Assembly: GCA_018873225.1 (NCBI GenBank)
Contig: JAEILZ010000007.1
Location: 1,674,001 to 1,738,000 of the forward strand
From: [Phialemoniopsis] sp. UDSM-2020
Taxonomy: Eukaryota > Ascomycota > Sordariomycetes > Thyridiales > Thyridiaceae
DNA length: 64,000 nucleotides
Reading direction: 5' to 3'
The notes beneath the pieces were generated by a model. That model did no database searches and was not told the origin of the DNA. It saw only the letters and a list, made by a program, of their open reading frames with translations. Made by a program: the position numbers and the translations under genes. Every line of letters begins with the position of its first letter. Position 1 is the first letter of the stretch. Below are positions 1 through 12,182 of the stretch, one piece after another.

Positions 1-282
1 GCCCAACGCACTTTTGCCATTGTCCGGACAGAAATGGGCGAGAACCCTTGGGACCAGGGTTACTACCGCAACTGGAAGTCCGTCATGGGCAACGGCGTGT
101 TTGATTGGCTGCTACCCTTGCAGCCCTCTCCCTGTGTTTCCGAGGAAAACAACCACAGCTTCTATTGCCTCGGTCCACTGTACCAGGAGATCCGCAAGCG
201 ATACAATCTGCCGCAACTACCGCCTGAGGAGATTGACGGCGGTCATGACGCCGGTGGTGGTGTGGAGATGCGGGAGGTCTAA
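1..282 (+). CDS. DHHC-type palmitoyltransferase, C-terminal fragment
   Basis: Only the last 93 codons are inside the window; the frame is open from base 1 and ends in TAA. The family transfers palmitate to cysteines of membrane-associated proteins through a DHHC cysteine-rich domain between membrane helices. That domain lies upstream of the window and is not seen. What is seen is the post-helix tail: N-P-W-D-x-G, then N-W-K-S-V-M-G, then D-W-L-L-P followed by S-P-C. I recognise this as the conserved C-terminal pattern (N-P-[FW]-D-x-G ... M-G ... W-x-x-P) of fungal DHHC proteins, most like the Pfa3/Pfa5 types. The last 30 residues are acidic and Gly-rich. The exact PFA number is not secure. 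Confidence 0.6.
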   Translation, partial: AQRTFAIVRTEMGENPWDQGYYRNWKSVMGNGVFDWLLPLQPSPCVSEENNHSFYCLGPLYQEIRKRYNLPQLPPEEIDGGHDAGGGVEMREV

Positions 283-1031
283 AGAGGAAAACGACGGGGA
301 CGGGTATCTACACATATGCATCACCTGCATGCATGGCACATACGGGAAGCGAGGCGTTCTTGTTTTGGTTTTGTTTGTTTCAACTACAGAGACTCTACTG
401 TTTTTTTTTGTCCATTTTTGATACCCCCTTCTTTTCGAGGGCCTTCGCACTGCGTTCTTGTTTGGCGTCTGGCGAATCGCATCGATACTACACTGTTCCT
501 TGGATACACTACGAGAGCTGGGAGGGTGGAGGGGAAGTATCTTTTCCTCTGGTATACGATTCAAAGCAGCATATTAGATAATACAACTCACTGGAAACTG
601 AACCTCGGCAACATCCCCTGAAACCGTTGCGATTATCCGTGTCTGGGCACATTAGGCGTGTGCCTGTCCTTTTACGTATGTGTGAGTGCATGTGGCAACC
701 CGCTCTCGTCGTTTATGATGTTGCAAGCTGCACAGAGCCGTCTGTGTGACAGCTGCACAGGATCGAGTCGACTCGGCTCGGATTGGACTGGATCCCTTCC
801 GGCGCAGGATGCCGTAACGTAGCAGCAGCGTGACATCAGCATTAGGAAGCAGCAAGACGAGTACAAGCACGAAGCCACGGGAAGGCAAGGGAAATGCGTG
901 TAGCGGCAAGACAAGGTTGTTAATTGGCATATGCTATCCCTGTCTATCAAACTTAGTTCCCTCTCCCGACCCTATACAGCCACATGAATATCAAATCTTC
1001 CTTCTTCACTCCCATCCATCAGGTAGACAAA
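283..1031. other. Intergenic, no gene seen
   Basis: This is the 3' flank of the palmitoyltransferase and, from the other side, of the small Cys-rich gene, so it lies between convergent genes. Short ORFs on both strands have no domain, splice logic or codon pattern that would support a gene. There are T runs near 400-420. Confidence 0.5.
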
Positions 1032-1231
1032 CTACTGCTTCTCCTCGGTACAGGCGCCGTCCTTGATATGAGTGCATTCGTCGCAGGTAGAACCAGAGTT
1101 GGGCCCGTGCTGGCACTTGCAACAAGTCCAACGCGGTTTCATGATCGGGACGCCGGGCTCAGGCCTATGGAGATAAGGAAGTGTCAGTAGCCTTGATATA
1201 TATATTGTCGAGGGCCGGAGAGGTCTCACAT
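1032..1231 (-). CDS. Small Cys-rich (zinc-ribbon-like) protein, start codon split by an intron
   Basis: The model has two exons, complement(1032-1164, 1230-1231), giving 44 residues. Exon 1 contributes only the A and T of the start codon. A 65-nt intron follows, with donor GTGAGA, branch TACTGAC and acceptor ATAG, and the G opens exon 2. No other in-frame ATG lies upstream; the longer upstream frame begins with TTG. The product begins M-P-E-P-G and carries W-T-C-C-K-C, then C-D-E-C and a last Cys, that is C-C-x-C-x9-C-x2-C-x8-C, a likely single zinc site. Small proteins of this look are common in Sordariomycetes, but I know of no assigned function. If the intron were retained, translation could start at an internal Met (9th residue) and keep all cysteines. 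Confidence 0.55.
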
Positions 1232-4200
1232 GGTCGTAAAAGTTGACGTCAAGGATGTGATTCTTGACAAGAGATTTTGGTATAAGAGGGACTGATTCAG
1301 ATAGAATTGTTTGTGTGGTGTGTGGTTGTGTCTGTCTGAAGCAAGACTATCACAGCTTTGGCTCTCGGCATCCTTTATATATCCAACTTCGTCTTCTATC
1401 CTGAAGGTTGTACCACAATCCTCATGCTGGACAGCCAATGCCCTCTCTGCCTCCTTTCAGATGGTTATGACCAAGGTCATGACGCTGGATAGCCAATCCA
1501 TCTCTCAGAGCCTCAGTATCGGGTGTTTCGAAACGCAATGTGTCCAACGACAACCTCGGGTCCATGGCATCGTGACCCCTTTCTGACGCTCAGTATGGGG
1601 CTCAGGTTGGCCTCTTTCTATGAAGCTCGTGTGATAAGCATCTATTCGTCTGCATTTCGGAAGGACGAGGAGTATATTCTTGTTTGGAAGCAGAAGAAAC
1701 GTCAGGATCAGCACTTGGACCACAGCTCCGCGTCAGGTGAGCGATACTGCCTGTGGGTCATGATGCTCCCCTGGGAGGTGGTTGGGTGAAGAGCGATCAG
1801 AGCTATCCGTGAGGAGGCGGCTTAGCTTCCTAGAAGCACGCTCTCCTTGTCGATGCTGCATATGGAGCCCCAGTGCCGGCGATGAGGGGCAATAGAAGAA
1901 GGCAGCTTGTGTTCGGCGTGATGTCGTTTCCACCTTGTTGCACCCTACTGGACAAGCATGGAGACACAATGTAGCAGGCTTGAATGACTCTAGGGCTCGA
2001 GGTTGCAAATGTCTGCATCCCACATCCGATCCTGCAATCATATTCCACATGCACGCATGAGCCGTTCCCATATACCCTTTGTAACTTGTATCACGGAACG
2101 ATCCATGATACCTGCTAGCGCCCAGTGGAGGCTTGGAGTAACAGCAAGTCCACGATAGGATGACGAAGGGTGGCTCTGTTCGACCACAGCCCCTGACAAA
2201 GCATGAGCTAAGTGGTCGTGACTCCAACGCCTTGATGCTCTGATGCTATCCATAGGGTTCATTTCCGGGGACCCTGTAGTACAGAATCTGTGTACCCTAT
2301 ATGATTGACATCACATCACCTTGTTGACCTCGTCCATCCCACGCGCAAGCAGTCATGGACCTCGGCTTTCTTTCCCTCGCGATATCATTTGGTGTACGTC
2401 GAACCATGCTAGCGTTGGTGCTGCACCTCAAAGAGCGTCAGAACTGCACTTCTGAGTGTCACGGGAGTAGATGGCGCTGTGATGTTGCACGGGAGAGGTC
2501 GATAGCACGGTGGGTGATGACTCTGAGCCACCGGCACTGCCGACCTCGAAGAGCCGCCTTGTGGGACCGTGAGAGCTTCATTTTCGAGGAGTTTTGGGTT
2601 TGCAAAGCAGATCTCGCACCATCGAGACCTTCGATGTTCCGAAGAGGCGACGATAGCTTCGTATAATGAAATTGCAGGCGCAAGGCAAGCATGTGCCCCG
2701 TGAAGATACAAGGCTAGCGTACACGAGGCTCGAAGGTTCGATGACGTGCGGAAGTCATGGGGAAGAAGATGCATGGAAGGACAGCAAGCTTCCAGAGTAA
2801 GACGGAGGAATAAGGAATGGATTAGGGCTGATTCGATCGTAGGGCTGGCCGAGTTGCCTTACGTTAGCGGAAGGAAAGTCATGCAAGAGGGCGTCGAAGG
2901 CAGTAAGATGATAGGACGAAAAGAAAAAACGGGAGCAGCCTTTTTCAACGACGTGCTATGTTTTGTTTAGACCGACCTGCTCGTTTCTTCTTCTATGGCG
3001 CTGCTGTAACCTGGTTTACGTCACATCTCCGGGGCTGGTGGGCGCGCTGTAGATGGAGCTGTTGGTTTCGCCAGGAGGGGATGTGGCTTGAGACATGGAG
3101 GGATTATTGCTGCCCCTTTTCAAGTCCGGACACCTTACATGACAGGAAATATCCAATGCGGAACGAGCGCATATTCTATATATCCTTTCAAGCTGAATCA
3201 CGGCTAGACAGATCATCCGTATGAACAAGCTGGTAGAAGGGAACTGGACAGAAGTCATCTGTGCCTGCCATGGCCACGTGTGATGTACTTGTAGCCCTCA
3301 TCTTCTTGTGCGCTTAAGGCGGCTCTCTGGACACATGTATGCAAATCCGAGATCCGTCCGTACGAAGACGCGGGGAAGGTAGATCTTACAAATGCCAGTA
3401 ATGCATCAGTATGTACCTTTGCCGAACAACATGATCTCCTTTACGGGCTCACGGGCCGATTCCGGGCCTTCCGACTCCAGTCCCAGCACTCTGTACTGCT
3501 CCATTCTTTTTCCAGGTCTGAGCGTGTGATTGCAACATTAGAATGTCAAGGGCCGTCACACTTTCAATGGCATACCTTCCAAGTTTTGCATGAGCATCTA
3601 TCACTTCAGGCTTTCATTTCATTTCCGTTTTGTTCTGGATTATGAATCATCCTTTCAACTGCCTGAGAATACAGAGGTACGCATAACGACAGACGCCGGG
3701 GCGGTATGTGGAGCGGAATGGCTTTCTCACCGGTCTTGTTATGTGCCCACTGATCAACGGCGCCCACTCGCTGGTGAGTGATGCCGTGCATGAGACCATG
3801 TCCAAAAAGTGCTAGCAGCCACACAAGCAACAATCGGCCCTGCAGGTTATGTATTTCATGCATGAACGCCGTTCAATCGAGGCCATCGCTCGAGATCTCG
3901 GATTGCGGAGAAAGTGACATTCTGCGAACCCGTTACAAGGGATATCCTGGTTCGTTGGCTTACCACTTGAGAGAATTAGAAAATGAAGGTAAAAATCGAC
4001 TGAACAAGCCTAGTAGATACACAACGTCGATGTCGATCTTGCAAATGACTAGTTGTGAGTACTTGCAACCTGTTTTTGCCTACGTTTGTCGGAGGGAGGT
4101 GAGACAGTAGACATTTGTTTCGGGGCAAATATATCCGAGCTATCATCTCGATATCTACCTGCTGCACGCTTCCCGATCCGTCGTTAATGCGTTCGAAACC

Positions 4201-4589
4201 TCTGAAACCTCATCTATACTCAAATCTTTCTTCTGAGTTTGTGTTGTTAACATGATGAATCTCGAAACCAAATCCCAAGAGCTACTGCCCTTCTCAAGCA
4301 GTTGAAGTCGTGAGTCTAGTTTTTCTCTGTTCTCCTGAGACTAAGTAAAGCTTCGCATGTTATATTGCCAGTACAAGTCATCTATTCACCTGTTTAGATT
4401 AGCTATTACAAGCCTGTATAGAGGCACATTGGGACATTCAAGGTAACAGTATCTCTCTGCTACAAGTTGGCTAGCATCACCAAGCTCACCACATTGGGCA
4501 GACACACAGACAGATATCAATAAAAAGTGAGCACAGGGCACCCCTGAGGGGAGGCACCCCTCATAAGGAAATTTAACAGCCATGATCCC
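1232..4589. other. Intergenic, no gene seen
   Basis: About 3.4 kb with many short ORFs on both strands but no recognisable protein segment and no convincing exon chain. Its left end is the promoter of the small Cys-rich gene. The right end runs into a tRNA-derived element. Confidence 0.45.
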
Positions 4590-4870
4590 CAAGGAACGAA
4601 GAGATGGTGCAGCGGTGAGAGAAACGTCAGACTCTCATCAGAAATTCGCTAAGACCACCATCCCCCTTCAGAAACGTCCGCAAGCCCCTGCCAGGTCCTG
4701 AGTTCGATTCGACCCTTCTGCAATTGACACAGGGGGCGTTTCAAACAGATGAAGGTCCGGGCGAGGCTTATGCGAGGCGCACAAACAAATACCGCAGTTG
4801 AGAGTAAAACTGAACCCGAAAGGGACGGGGCGCAAAGTAGCCATAAGGTGGGCTTGGGCCTAAAGGTAGT
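4590..4870 (+). repeat. tRNA-derived SINE-like element (copy 1)
   Basis: An A-box-like segment (TGGTGCAGCGGTGAG, 4605-4619) is followed about 95 nt later by a B-box-like segment (AGTTCGATTC, 4701-4710). The T-arm does not pair well, so this is not a working tRNA gene. The sequence between the boxes (CCCCCTTCAGAAAC..., then GCCCCTGCCAGG) and a 3' module (GAGAGTAAAAC...CCCGAAAGGG, about 4799-4823) both recur in diverged form near 52.2 kb. Internal pol III promoter plus an unrelated 3' body is the usual SINE layout. Ends are approximate and no target-site duplication was found. Confidence 0.55.
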
Positions 4871-5075
4871 ACCCAGGGTATTACCTTTTTGCTATTTCTT
4901 CTATCTATATTAAAGGAACAGGAACAGTTTGTACTTTTTTAGACTTAACTGAACTAGTTGCCTTTTAAACCTTAAGTTGCAGGTAGTATAAGTACTAGCT
5001 TTAGATGACTACTATATATATATACGATTAACACTATTTCTTATATTGTCTATAGTAAGTTTTGTAATAAGTCTA
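4860..5075. other. AT-rich block next to the SINE-like element
   Basis: The sequence turns strongly A+T-rich and TpA-rich, including a (TA)n run near 5012-5022. It has no open frame of note. In Pezizomycotina such blocks often mark RIP-mutated transposon remnants, but no transposon protein can be read here. From here to 5674 lies the promoter side of the polymerase gene. Confidence 0.35.
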
Positions 5076-5674
5076 TTTATGGCATCGATGACATTTGAGC
5101 TGTTACCTGACCAACTTATTTATGTTGCCTATATCAGATAGGTCTCATGGTACCGGGGCTGTCTATGAGGAAGCAGTAGAGCACGCTGCTGGTCTCTGTA
5201 TGGACGTTGGACAGACGAACAGCATCTGACACTTTAGGGGGCAAAAAAGAAATCTTCTTTCTGGAGCATTTCACACCTTTTAGTCAATTCGTCAATTAAA
5301 TTCACGACTTGTGAGGCCTGCAGGTGGAAGTTGGAAGGTGCACTTAGTGGGCTCGCCGCGCTGTCACGTGACTTCGCGATCCGATGGCGCTTGACGTCTT
5401 CCATCCGCCGACCTCAACACCAAGGCCTCTTTTTTGACGCTACGCACCTAAACCTGCCTTTTTTGGAGCAGAACCGAAAGGCTCACAAGGTAGAGAACGA
5501 ATGTGGTCACTATGAGACACTGAAATCATCTATTCTTGCTACATTCGGCGTCTGTGCGACTCGGCGATCATTCCATGACAGCGCAATTTCAACACCCCCT
5601 CGCGCGCAACAGGCAGCGTGGCACGTACCCCTGCTCGGCTCAAGTTATTCCTCACGCCAGATGCTATTCCTGTC

Positions 5675-7740
5675 ATGTCGTCACCTCCGCAGTCCTTCCG
5701 GGATTCCTCCCCGGCGGGTGCACCAGGCCGTCGGCGGTCACGATTTACCTACCGCAACCTGACCCAACTGGCGTCCTTCTCGACGTCGTGTCCATTGAGA
5801 GTCATCGCCCATATCGATCTCGATGCATTCTACGCGCAGTGCGAGATGGTAAGACTGCATGTTGCTGAAGATCAACCGCTTGCAGTCCAACAATGGTATG
5901 TTTACGCTCTGCTACTCAATCTTTGACTCGCAATCCGTTTTGACAAGCGAACAGGCAGGGCCTCATCGCTGTGAACTACCCAGCACGCAAGTTCGGGATA
6001 GGGCGTATGCGTAATGTTGAAGAAGCCAAAAAACTTTGCCCAGAATTGATCGCTCAGCACGTGGCAACGTGGAAGGAAGGTGACGAGAAGTGGGCTTATC
6101 ATGACGATGCCGCCGCCAACATTGCTACTCACAAGGTCTCCCTCGACCCTTATCGACTGGAATCCAGGAAGATTCTTGCCACGATCAAGGAGTCCCTTCC
6201 ATCTGACCTTCAGAAAGTCGAAAAAGCAAGCATCGACGAAGTCTTTCTGGACCTTTCCGGCCAGATTCATTCCATTCTGCTGCAGAGATTTGCAGAACTA
6301 GCCCACCCACCGCCGTATGATGATCCGTCAGAACAGTTACCGTTGCCCTCCATCAGCGCCCTCGACTGGGAGGCTGACGCCCTTGTGGACCTCGACGAGA
6401 CTGAGGCGGAGACTGAGGATCCGGATTGGGATGACGTGGCCATGCTCATCGGATCCGAGATCGTTCGAGATGTCAGAGCAGCCATTCGCCAAAGGCTAAA
6501 GTACACTTGCTCTGCTGGCATCGCCCACAACAAGATGCTTAGCAAACTGGGGTCCGGGTACAAGAAACCCAATCAGCAGACTGTGATACGAAACCGGGCG
6601 ATACGGCAATTTCTAGGAGATTTCAAGATTACCAAGATCAGAAACCTCGGCGGCAAGCTCGGGGACCAGGTCGTTGACACCTTCCAAAAGGATACAGTCA
6701 CGGACCTGCTGTCGGTGCCCGTCGAGCAACTCAAGCTGAAGCTTGGCGATGACACTGGACTATGGGTGTACAATACTATTCGCGGAATCGACACAAGCGA
6801 GGTCAACTCGCGAACGCAGATCAAGTCCATGCTATCTGCCAAATCATTTCGGCCCAGCATCAACACATACGAGCAGGGGGTCAGATGGCTTCGCATCTTC
6901 GTCGCTGACATCTTTTCCCGATTGGTCGAGGAAGGGGTCCTGGAGAACAAGCGGCGACCCAAGACAATCAACCTTCATCACCGGCACGGCGGCCAGACAC
7001 GATCCCGACAAAGCCCTATCCCTCAAGGGAAGATCCTGGACGAGGAAACTCTATTCGACCTTTCCCGAAACCTCTTTAGTCAAATAATACTCGAGGGTAG
7101 AGTCTGGCCTTGTGCAAATTTAAGTCTCAGTGTAGGGGGGTTCGAGGACGGCATCACCGGCAACAAAGGCATTGGTGCGTTCCTGGTGAGAGGCGAGGAA
7201 GCACAAGCACTAAATACGGGCCCTTCCGGGGCCATTCAAGGTACAGTAACCGGCCAGGGCTCTGCAGAGAAGAGAAAAGCAAACGACGAAGGCGCCAGCA
7301 TCGAACGTTTCTTTGCGAAGCGGTCGACCCCAGGCCGTACCGACTCGACAGAGTTTGCAGACATGCGGGCTGGGCACGACGACGTGGACCTGTCCTCGCG
7401 TAGCCCCTCGACGGATCTGTATCAACAAGGGCAAAGTGCAGAACCGCCTCTTCCGAGCATCGCATTCCCTGGCGAACAGGAAATCGACAGCGCCCCGTAT
7501 GCTTGTCGCCGCTGTGATGCGCAGCTCGAGACGCATGAAGCTTTCCAGAGCCACCAGGACTGGCACATGGCCAAAGACCTCCAGGAGGAAGAACGTGGCA
7601 ACCAGACATTTGCCCAGCGTGCAACCACAACAATGCCTTCATCCGGCAGCGGGCCCAAGAAGGGCGGAGCGATGCAGTCTAAGAAGGCAGTGCGTTCCAA
7701 GAAGATCAGCCCAGGGCAAACGAAGCTCAAGTTTGGGTGA
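5675..7740 (+). CDS. RAD30: DNA polymerase eta (Y-family translesion polymerase)
   Basis: Two exons, 5675-5895 and 5955-7740, separated by a 59-nt GTATGT...ACAG intron that restores W-Q-G-L-I; product 668 aa. Pol eta copies past UV photoproducts in the nucleus. Exon 1 holds the first catalytic motif, H-I-D-L-D-A-F-Y-A. Exon 2 holds N-Y-P-A-R-K-F-G-I and the second metal-binding motif S-I-D-E-V-F-L-D-L, with Asp and Glu at about residues 168-169. The thumb, little finger and an acidic insertion follow. Near residue 589 there is a C2H2 ubiquitin-binding UBZ finger (C-x2-C ... H-x3-H). The C-terminus, Q-T-K-L-K-F-G, is a weak PCNA-binding-like motif. The start at 5675 is the first ATG in frame; a longer frame opens only at a GTG. 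Confidence 0.93.
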
Positions 7741-10700
7741 GGCGGCAAGATGCATCACGGGAAGCGGATGCAACGACGGAACAAATCGGTGACAAAACGC
7801 CCAGAGCCCCCTTACTTTGATGAGACCTGCAAGGGCACACCCTTTCCGACACCTACGTGAATAGGGTGGGAGGGTGTTGTGATGTGCAACATTCCCAAGA
7901 AGCAGTTTTCTCATCGCGGCAAGGCCCCCCGAGTTATTGGCCGCCGAATGGACGCCACGCTACCTATGCGAAGCTCCTACCTGGATGCAACACCTCATGC
8001 ATGCTTGGATCGTTCATCAAGACGTTGAAGTTACAAGTGGGCCTGGCTGTCATGAAATGCAACAGGGAGGAGACGATGACGGCGGGCTCTTGCGCCTTGC
8101 TTCCGGTACGTCATTCTAAGCTCTTCTTGGAACAAGACGGCTGGGAACAGCATCATCGCCGGCGAGCATGTCTGGGGGAAAGAGACCGGGTTCTGGATGC
8201 CGGTGGCCAGACAGCCGGGATATTAATGATCGGCAGAGGACTGTCATATCTCAAAATCCCAACCGTCAGGACAGTCAAGAGCGTGGGTGTGCTTGTGCCT
8301 CAGAGTGCCCTTGCAGGCTTAACTTGAACACCCTTTTGCACGGGCTGAAGAGGATATATCAAAAGATGTCAGGCATGTCAGGGTCCGCACAGCTGGTAGG
8401 AGAGTTTCCTCCTTCCCTGCAACGCTACCAGCAATTGGACTGGAGACCGCCACTGCAGCTAAACCGTGCAATACCTAGTTTGACAGATAATTGTGGATGG
8501 AGGGCTTGTCAAGGCATTCGGTGGCCCATCCGGAGCAGCGTGCGGTGTCGTCAGTACGCTAATATGGCGGTGGCGACGATGATTGGCTGGGGTTGGTGTG
8601 TTAGGCACTGACACCCCTGCACCTGCGACATGGTTAGGCTCCGTGCATTGATACCCAACCTGGCCAACCTTCCCAGCCATCCAACCCTGCACATCATGGA
8701 GAGGTACCTACCTCCTCTTGTCAGAGCCTATTCACCCAAAAGGTTCCACGTTGCAGTATCTCTATGGTGCTCGGCACTGCCTGCGCATCCATCTCTGTAC
8801 ATACGTGCACCTGTGACCAGCCTGCCAGCCAGCCAGTGGCCCAAGTGCACGTACGACAGTGACAGGCGTTGCATCGGAATGGATCTTACATCAGCCTATC
8901 GACATTCGTTGCCCGCGACGCGAGCCAGAGAGATGCGAATGCTGTCAGTACGAAACAAATGTGGTGCGCGCAGGTATCCGGAACGCTCGATGATGCATGA
9001 GCCATCGCTGGCCAGGAGCAATGTATTTGTAGAACGGACAATTCTGCTGGCCATAGAAAAGCAGCGCAACCCCAGTGGCCCTGTCATCTGAAGGGAAACA
9101 CGACCGCAGACACACTGCCGAATCTTGTCATCAGCGTCAGAGTGTGACTGCATGTCGGAGCGAGTCACAGGCCTGCCTGGCTTTGAATTTATTCGTTACC
9201 GCGCTCCGAAAGGGGTGTCGGTCAGGCGCTGGATTGGTGTTAACCGCTAGTTAGGCGGACCGACCCCTCTCAAACCTGCACTAACACGGAACGGCCCAAT
9301 ATCAAAAGATGGGAACAAACGGGCAGAGACAAAAAAAAGGGAGCATTCGTATGCTGCGGCTCTTTCGAGCACCGATCCAAACCTTCTTACCCCAGAAAAA
9401 AAACCTTGAGATACATACACAGCCTTGTGTCTCCGTGTCTGTGTATGTCTGTGTATATGTGTGTGTGCGTGTGCGCGCGCGCGTCCATGTGATGATGCCT
9501 CTTGGCCTTGGATAGCATCCGGCGGTGCCAGAGTAGAACACCACCTGAATATCGCAGCCCAATTGCAGGGAAATCGGCACCGCCCATTTGCAAGCTTTTT
9601 TGTCTAATTCGCGGTAACGACGGACCAGCTGCCCTGTCTGCTACTGCTCGTCATCAAATCTTGCAGTAGACTGCCGCTGTCTGGTACGAGACAACACACC
9701 GCCACCGTGCCGTCTCGGCCAACCATCATCTACCACGCGCACCTTGCAAAACGCAGGACAGTCTCTTGCTAGCCAGGGGGTGCGTAAGTATTCCTTGCAC
9801 TCTTTTGGCGAATCTCTTTCTGGGTTTGGCTTGGTATGATCAAAGAAAAGGCATCTACCTTCTGATCCGTGAATTTTCGTCCTGCCGAGAGCTTCTGGAA
9901 CACAAGACGCTCCGCAGCTCTATTCCTCGTTGAGCATCGCAGTGGACCCGGTCCGGAGCAGCACTTCAAGGCGCATCCTCGCACTTTGGCCTGGCGGTAC
10001 GGTACCTTTGGCGACACCCGGCGTCGACCGGCCTCCCCGCGCAGCCTCTAGTGCCTGCCTCTCCTGAAAGTCCACGAGGAAGCAGAAAAAGATCTGCTGT
10101 CCCGGTTTTAATCCCAGGACCTATTGCCTACCTGGAGGCGACCATCATCTTTGGGTGTAGTTAGACCAGCTGGGTATTGGACCCAATCGCCACCAGCGTC
10201 AGGGATTGTTCAGGCAGCTTATGCGGGACTGCTGGCCAAAGAAGAAGCCTTGTTACTGGTGACTGGGAAGTAGAGTAAAACGAAGTACATGCGATGACTT
10301 CTTGTCCATGCCCAACGAGGGAGTGCTTGAGAGAAAAAGAGCGTGTGGGCCAGGCCAGGTCAAAGTCGATTCGTCTGCCGCTGGACCACTGACTGCTCCT
10401 TGCGGTCGCCATTTGCTGCTCTGCTTTTGTGGTCTGGTCCATCTCGGTCCATCTTGCCATCTGGGCCATCATCTGGGTTGTCCAGGTTGTCCCAGGTTGT
10501 TCCATATTGGTGCTGCTTGCCCGGGCCTCTTGTCTGCCTATCCCACCACCTGTGACCCACCTTTGGGCAAGCGCCGTTCCTCTTTTTCTTGCTGCCACCG
10601 CCCGCTTCGCTTCCCCTCCGCTCCATCCCATTTTCCCATCATTTTCCCTCTTGGATCTTCCTCCTTCTTCTCCTCCAAACTCTCCTCCCCCATCAAACAA

Positions 10701-10838
10701 GAAAAAAGAAGATCAAGCTTCATAGAGGTCTTGGCCCACTTTAGCTGTTGCTGAGTTTCCTTCTCCATCGCCTCTTTCTCCTCCCCCTTCTCTCTTCCTT
10801 CTCACGACACGATACACACATACACACAAACGACAGCC
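7741..10838. other. Intergenic and long leader of the RfeG gene
   Basis: No protein gene is supported. The stretch contains a TG/GC microsatellite at about 9424-9482. Its last 280 bases (10560-10830) are pyrimidine-rich with CACACA runs, as expected for a promoter and 5' UTR of a well expressed fungal gene. Short ORFs elsewhere lack any recognisable feature. Confidence 0.45.
9424..9482. repeat. (TG)n/(CG)n microsatellite
   Basis: An imperfect run of TGTG, TCTGTG and TGTATG units grades into an alternating CGCGCGCG stretch. Alternating purine-pyrimidine tracts of this kind can adopt Z-DNA and are length-variable. Confidence 0.8.
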
Positions 10839-12182
10839 ATGTCAAGACAACAGCGGGGTTCAGGCGCCGCCGCCGCCTCGATGGCTGCTGCTCAATCGGG
10901 TCCCCGCCAAAACGAGTACTTCGTACCTCGCGATGGCATCGACCGCGAAGTCATTACCGCAGACATCTGTCGCTATCTCGGTAACGACGCACTTGTACGC
11001 CCTGGAACGTACGATGTAAGTCATTTATTTCCGCATGCGTCCATTTTGGCCGTCTGGTGGCCTCTCTGTGTGGTGTTGGAGCGTGCGTTTTAGTACCAGC
11101 GATAGAACTAACCCCTGCTTTTCCCACCCGATAGGACAACGGCCGTGTCATCCAAGGCTACTACATCACCGCATACAGGAATCTCACGTCGGTGCGTAGC
11201 TACTGAATTCGAACAAAAAAACGAAACTTTGTGGTAGCAGTCGCTGATGGTTGTCCGCCTTTGCTCGCAGGCCATGATTGCTGATCTGAAAGCCGACTCA
11301 CAACGGTGGGACCAAGAGCGAAGGAAACACGGGTCTAGCCAAAATGGTACTCAGATACCGAGAGATTCACATGGGCTTCCTTCGAGAAGATCTAACTCTC
11401 CTACAGTTCGATACACGGAATCGCAAACGCGCTTCCAGCAACAGGGTGACCACAGTGGCTTTGGCGGTGGCTACCAAGCGAATATGAGCTACCCGGGCAA
11501 TAACGCACCTGGCTACAGCTCCGGGAGTACGGCTCCATCCTACTCTAACAACCCCGCCTACTCCAGCGGAGGTGGTATGTATCCCAGCGGGTATGCGGGT
11601 CAGTCGCCGCAATACTCCTCGTCGAGTACTGCAGACCCGAGATACGCTCCGGCCCCTATCTCCGGCGCCATGGACTCCGCGTACCAGATGTCCCAGCAAC
11701 CTGTTGGCTACACGCATGGAGGAAACTACCGTGTCCAGGTCTCGGACCAGTATAGTAGTGACCGGATGAACGTGGACTCCGGACCGCGTGGTTACACTGC
11801 TGCGTCGCAGCAGCCGTACCAAGGCAGCCAGGGCTACGCCGCCTATCAGCAGCAGGCGCCTGCGGGCGGCGCCGCTTATGCGGCGCAACCCGTCGACAAC
11901 TTCTATGGCCGTGGTGCGTATACCACAGCAACTCCCACCACACAAGCACCATCGTCTGATTTCTTAGCATCTCCAGCGAGCGCCATGCCTGCCGGCTACA
12001 GCCCGACTCCAGATCCAGTGTATGAAGATTCCCAGCCCCCGCCCCCTCCTTCCCGCGCTGCGGCCAAGGTCTCCAGTTCATCGGCTCAGAGTGGCAGCAG
12101 TGGATCAAGTCGACGAGATCGCGACCAGCGAGACTCCCGCGACGCAACCGAGAAGCGTTCGCGACACCACCATTACCGGTAA
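10839..12182 (+). CDS. rfeG: RfeG-like transcription factor
   Basis: Three exons, 10839-11015, 11135-11191 and 11271-12182, giving 381 aa. All three junctions keep frame and use GTAAGT/GTGCGT donors and TAG/CAG acceptors. The conserved N-terminal block spans exons 1-3: P-R-D-G-I-D-R-E-V-I-T-A-D-I, C-R-Y-L-G-N-D-A, G-Y-Y-I-T-A-Y-R-N-L-T-S and A-M-I-A-D-L-K-A-D-S. I recognise it as the RfeG family of filamentous fungi. The rest is low complexity, rich in Tyr, Ser, Gly, Pro and Gln (repeated P-x-Y-S-S-G-like units), and ends in an Arg/Asp-rich tail with R-H-H-H-Y-R. Such composition suggests a disordered, possibly RNA- or chromatin-associated protein. The biochemical role of the family is poorly known. 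Confidence 0.85.

Noticed and set aside
4600..4720. Functional tRNA gene at SINE copy 1
   Set aside because: The T-stem does not pair, the A-to-B spacing is too long, and the copy at 52 kb shares non-tRNA sequence.
5618..5674. Longer N-terminus for DNA polymerase eta
   Set aside because: The upstream frame starts at GTG; the first ATG is at 5675.
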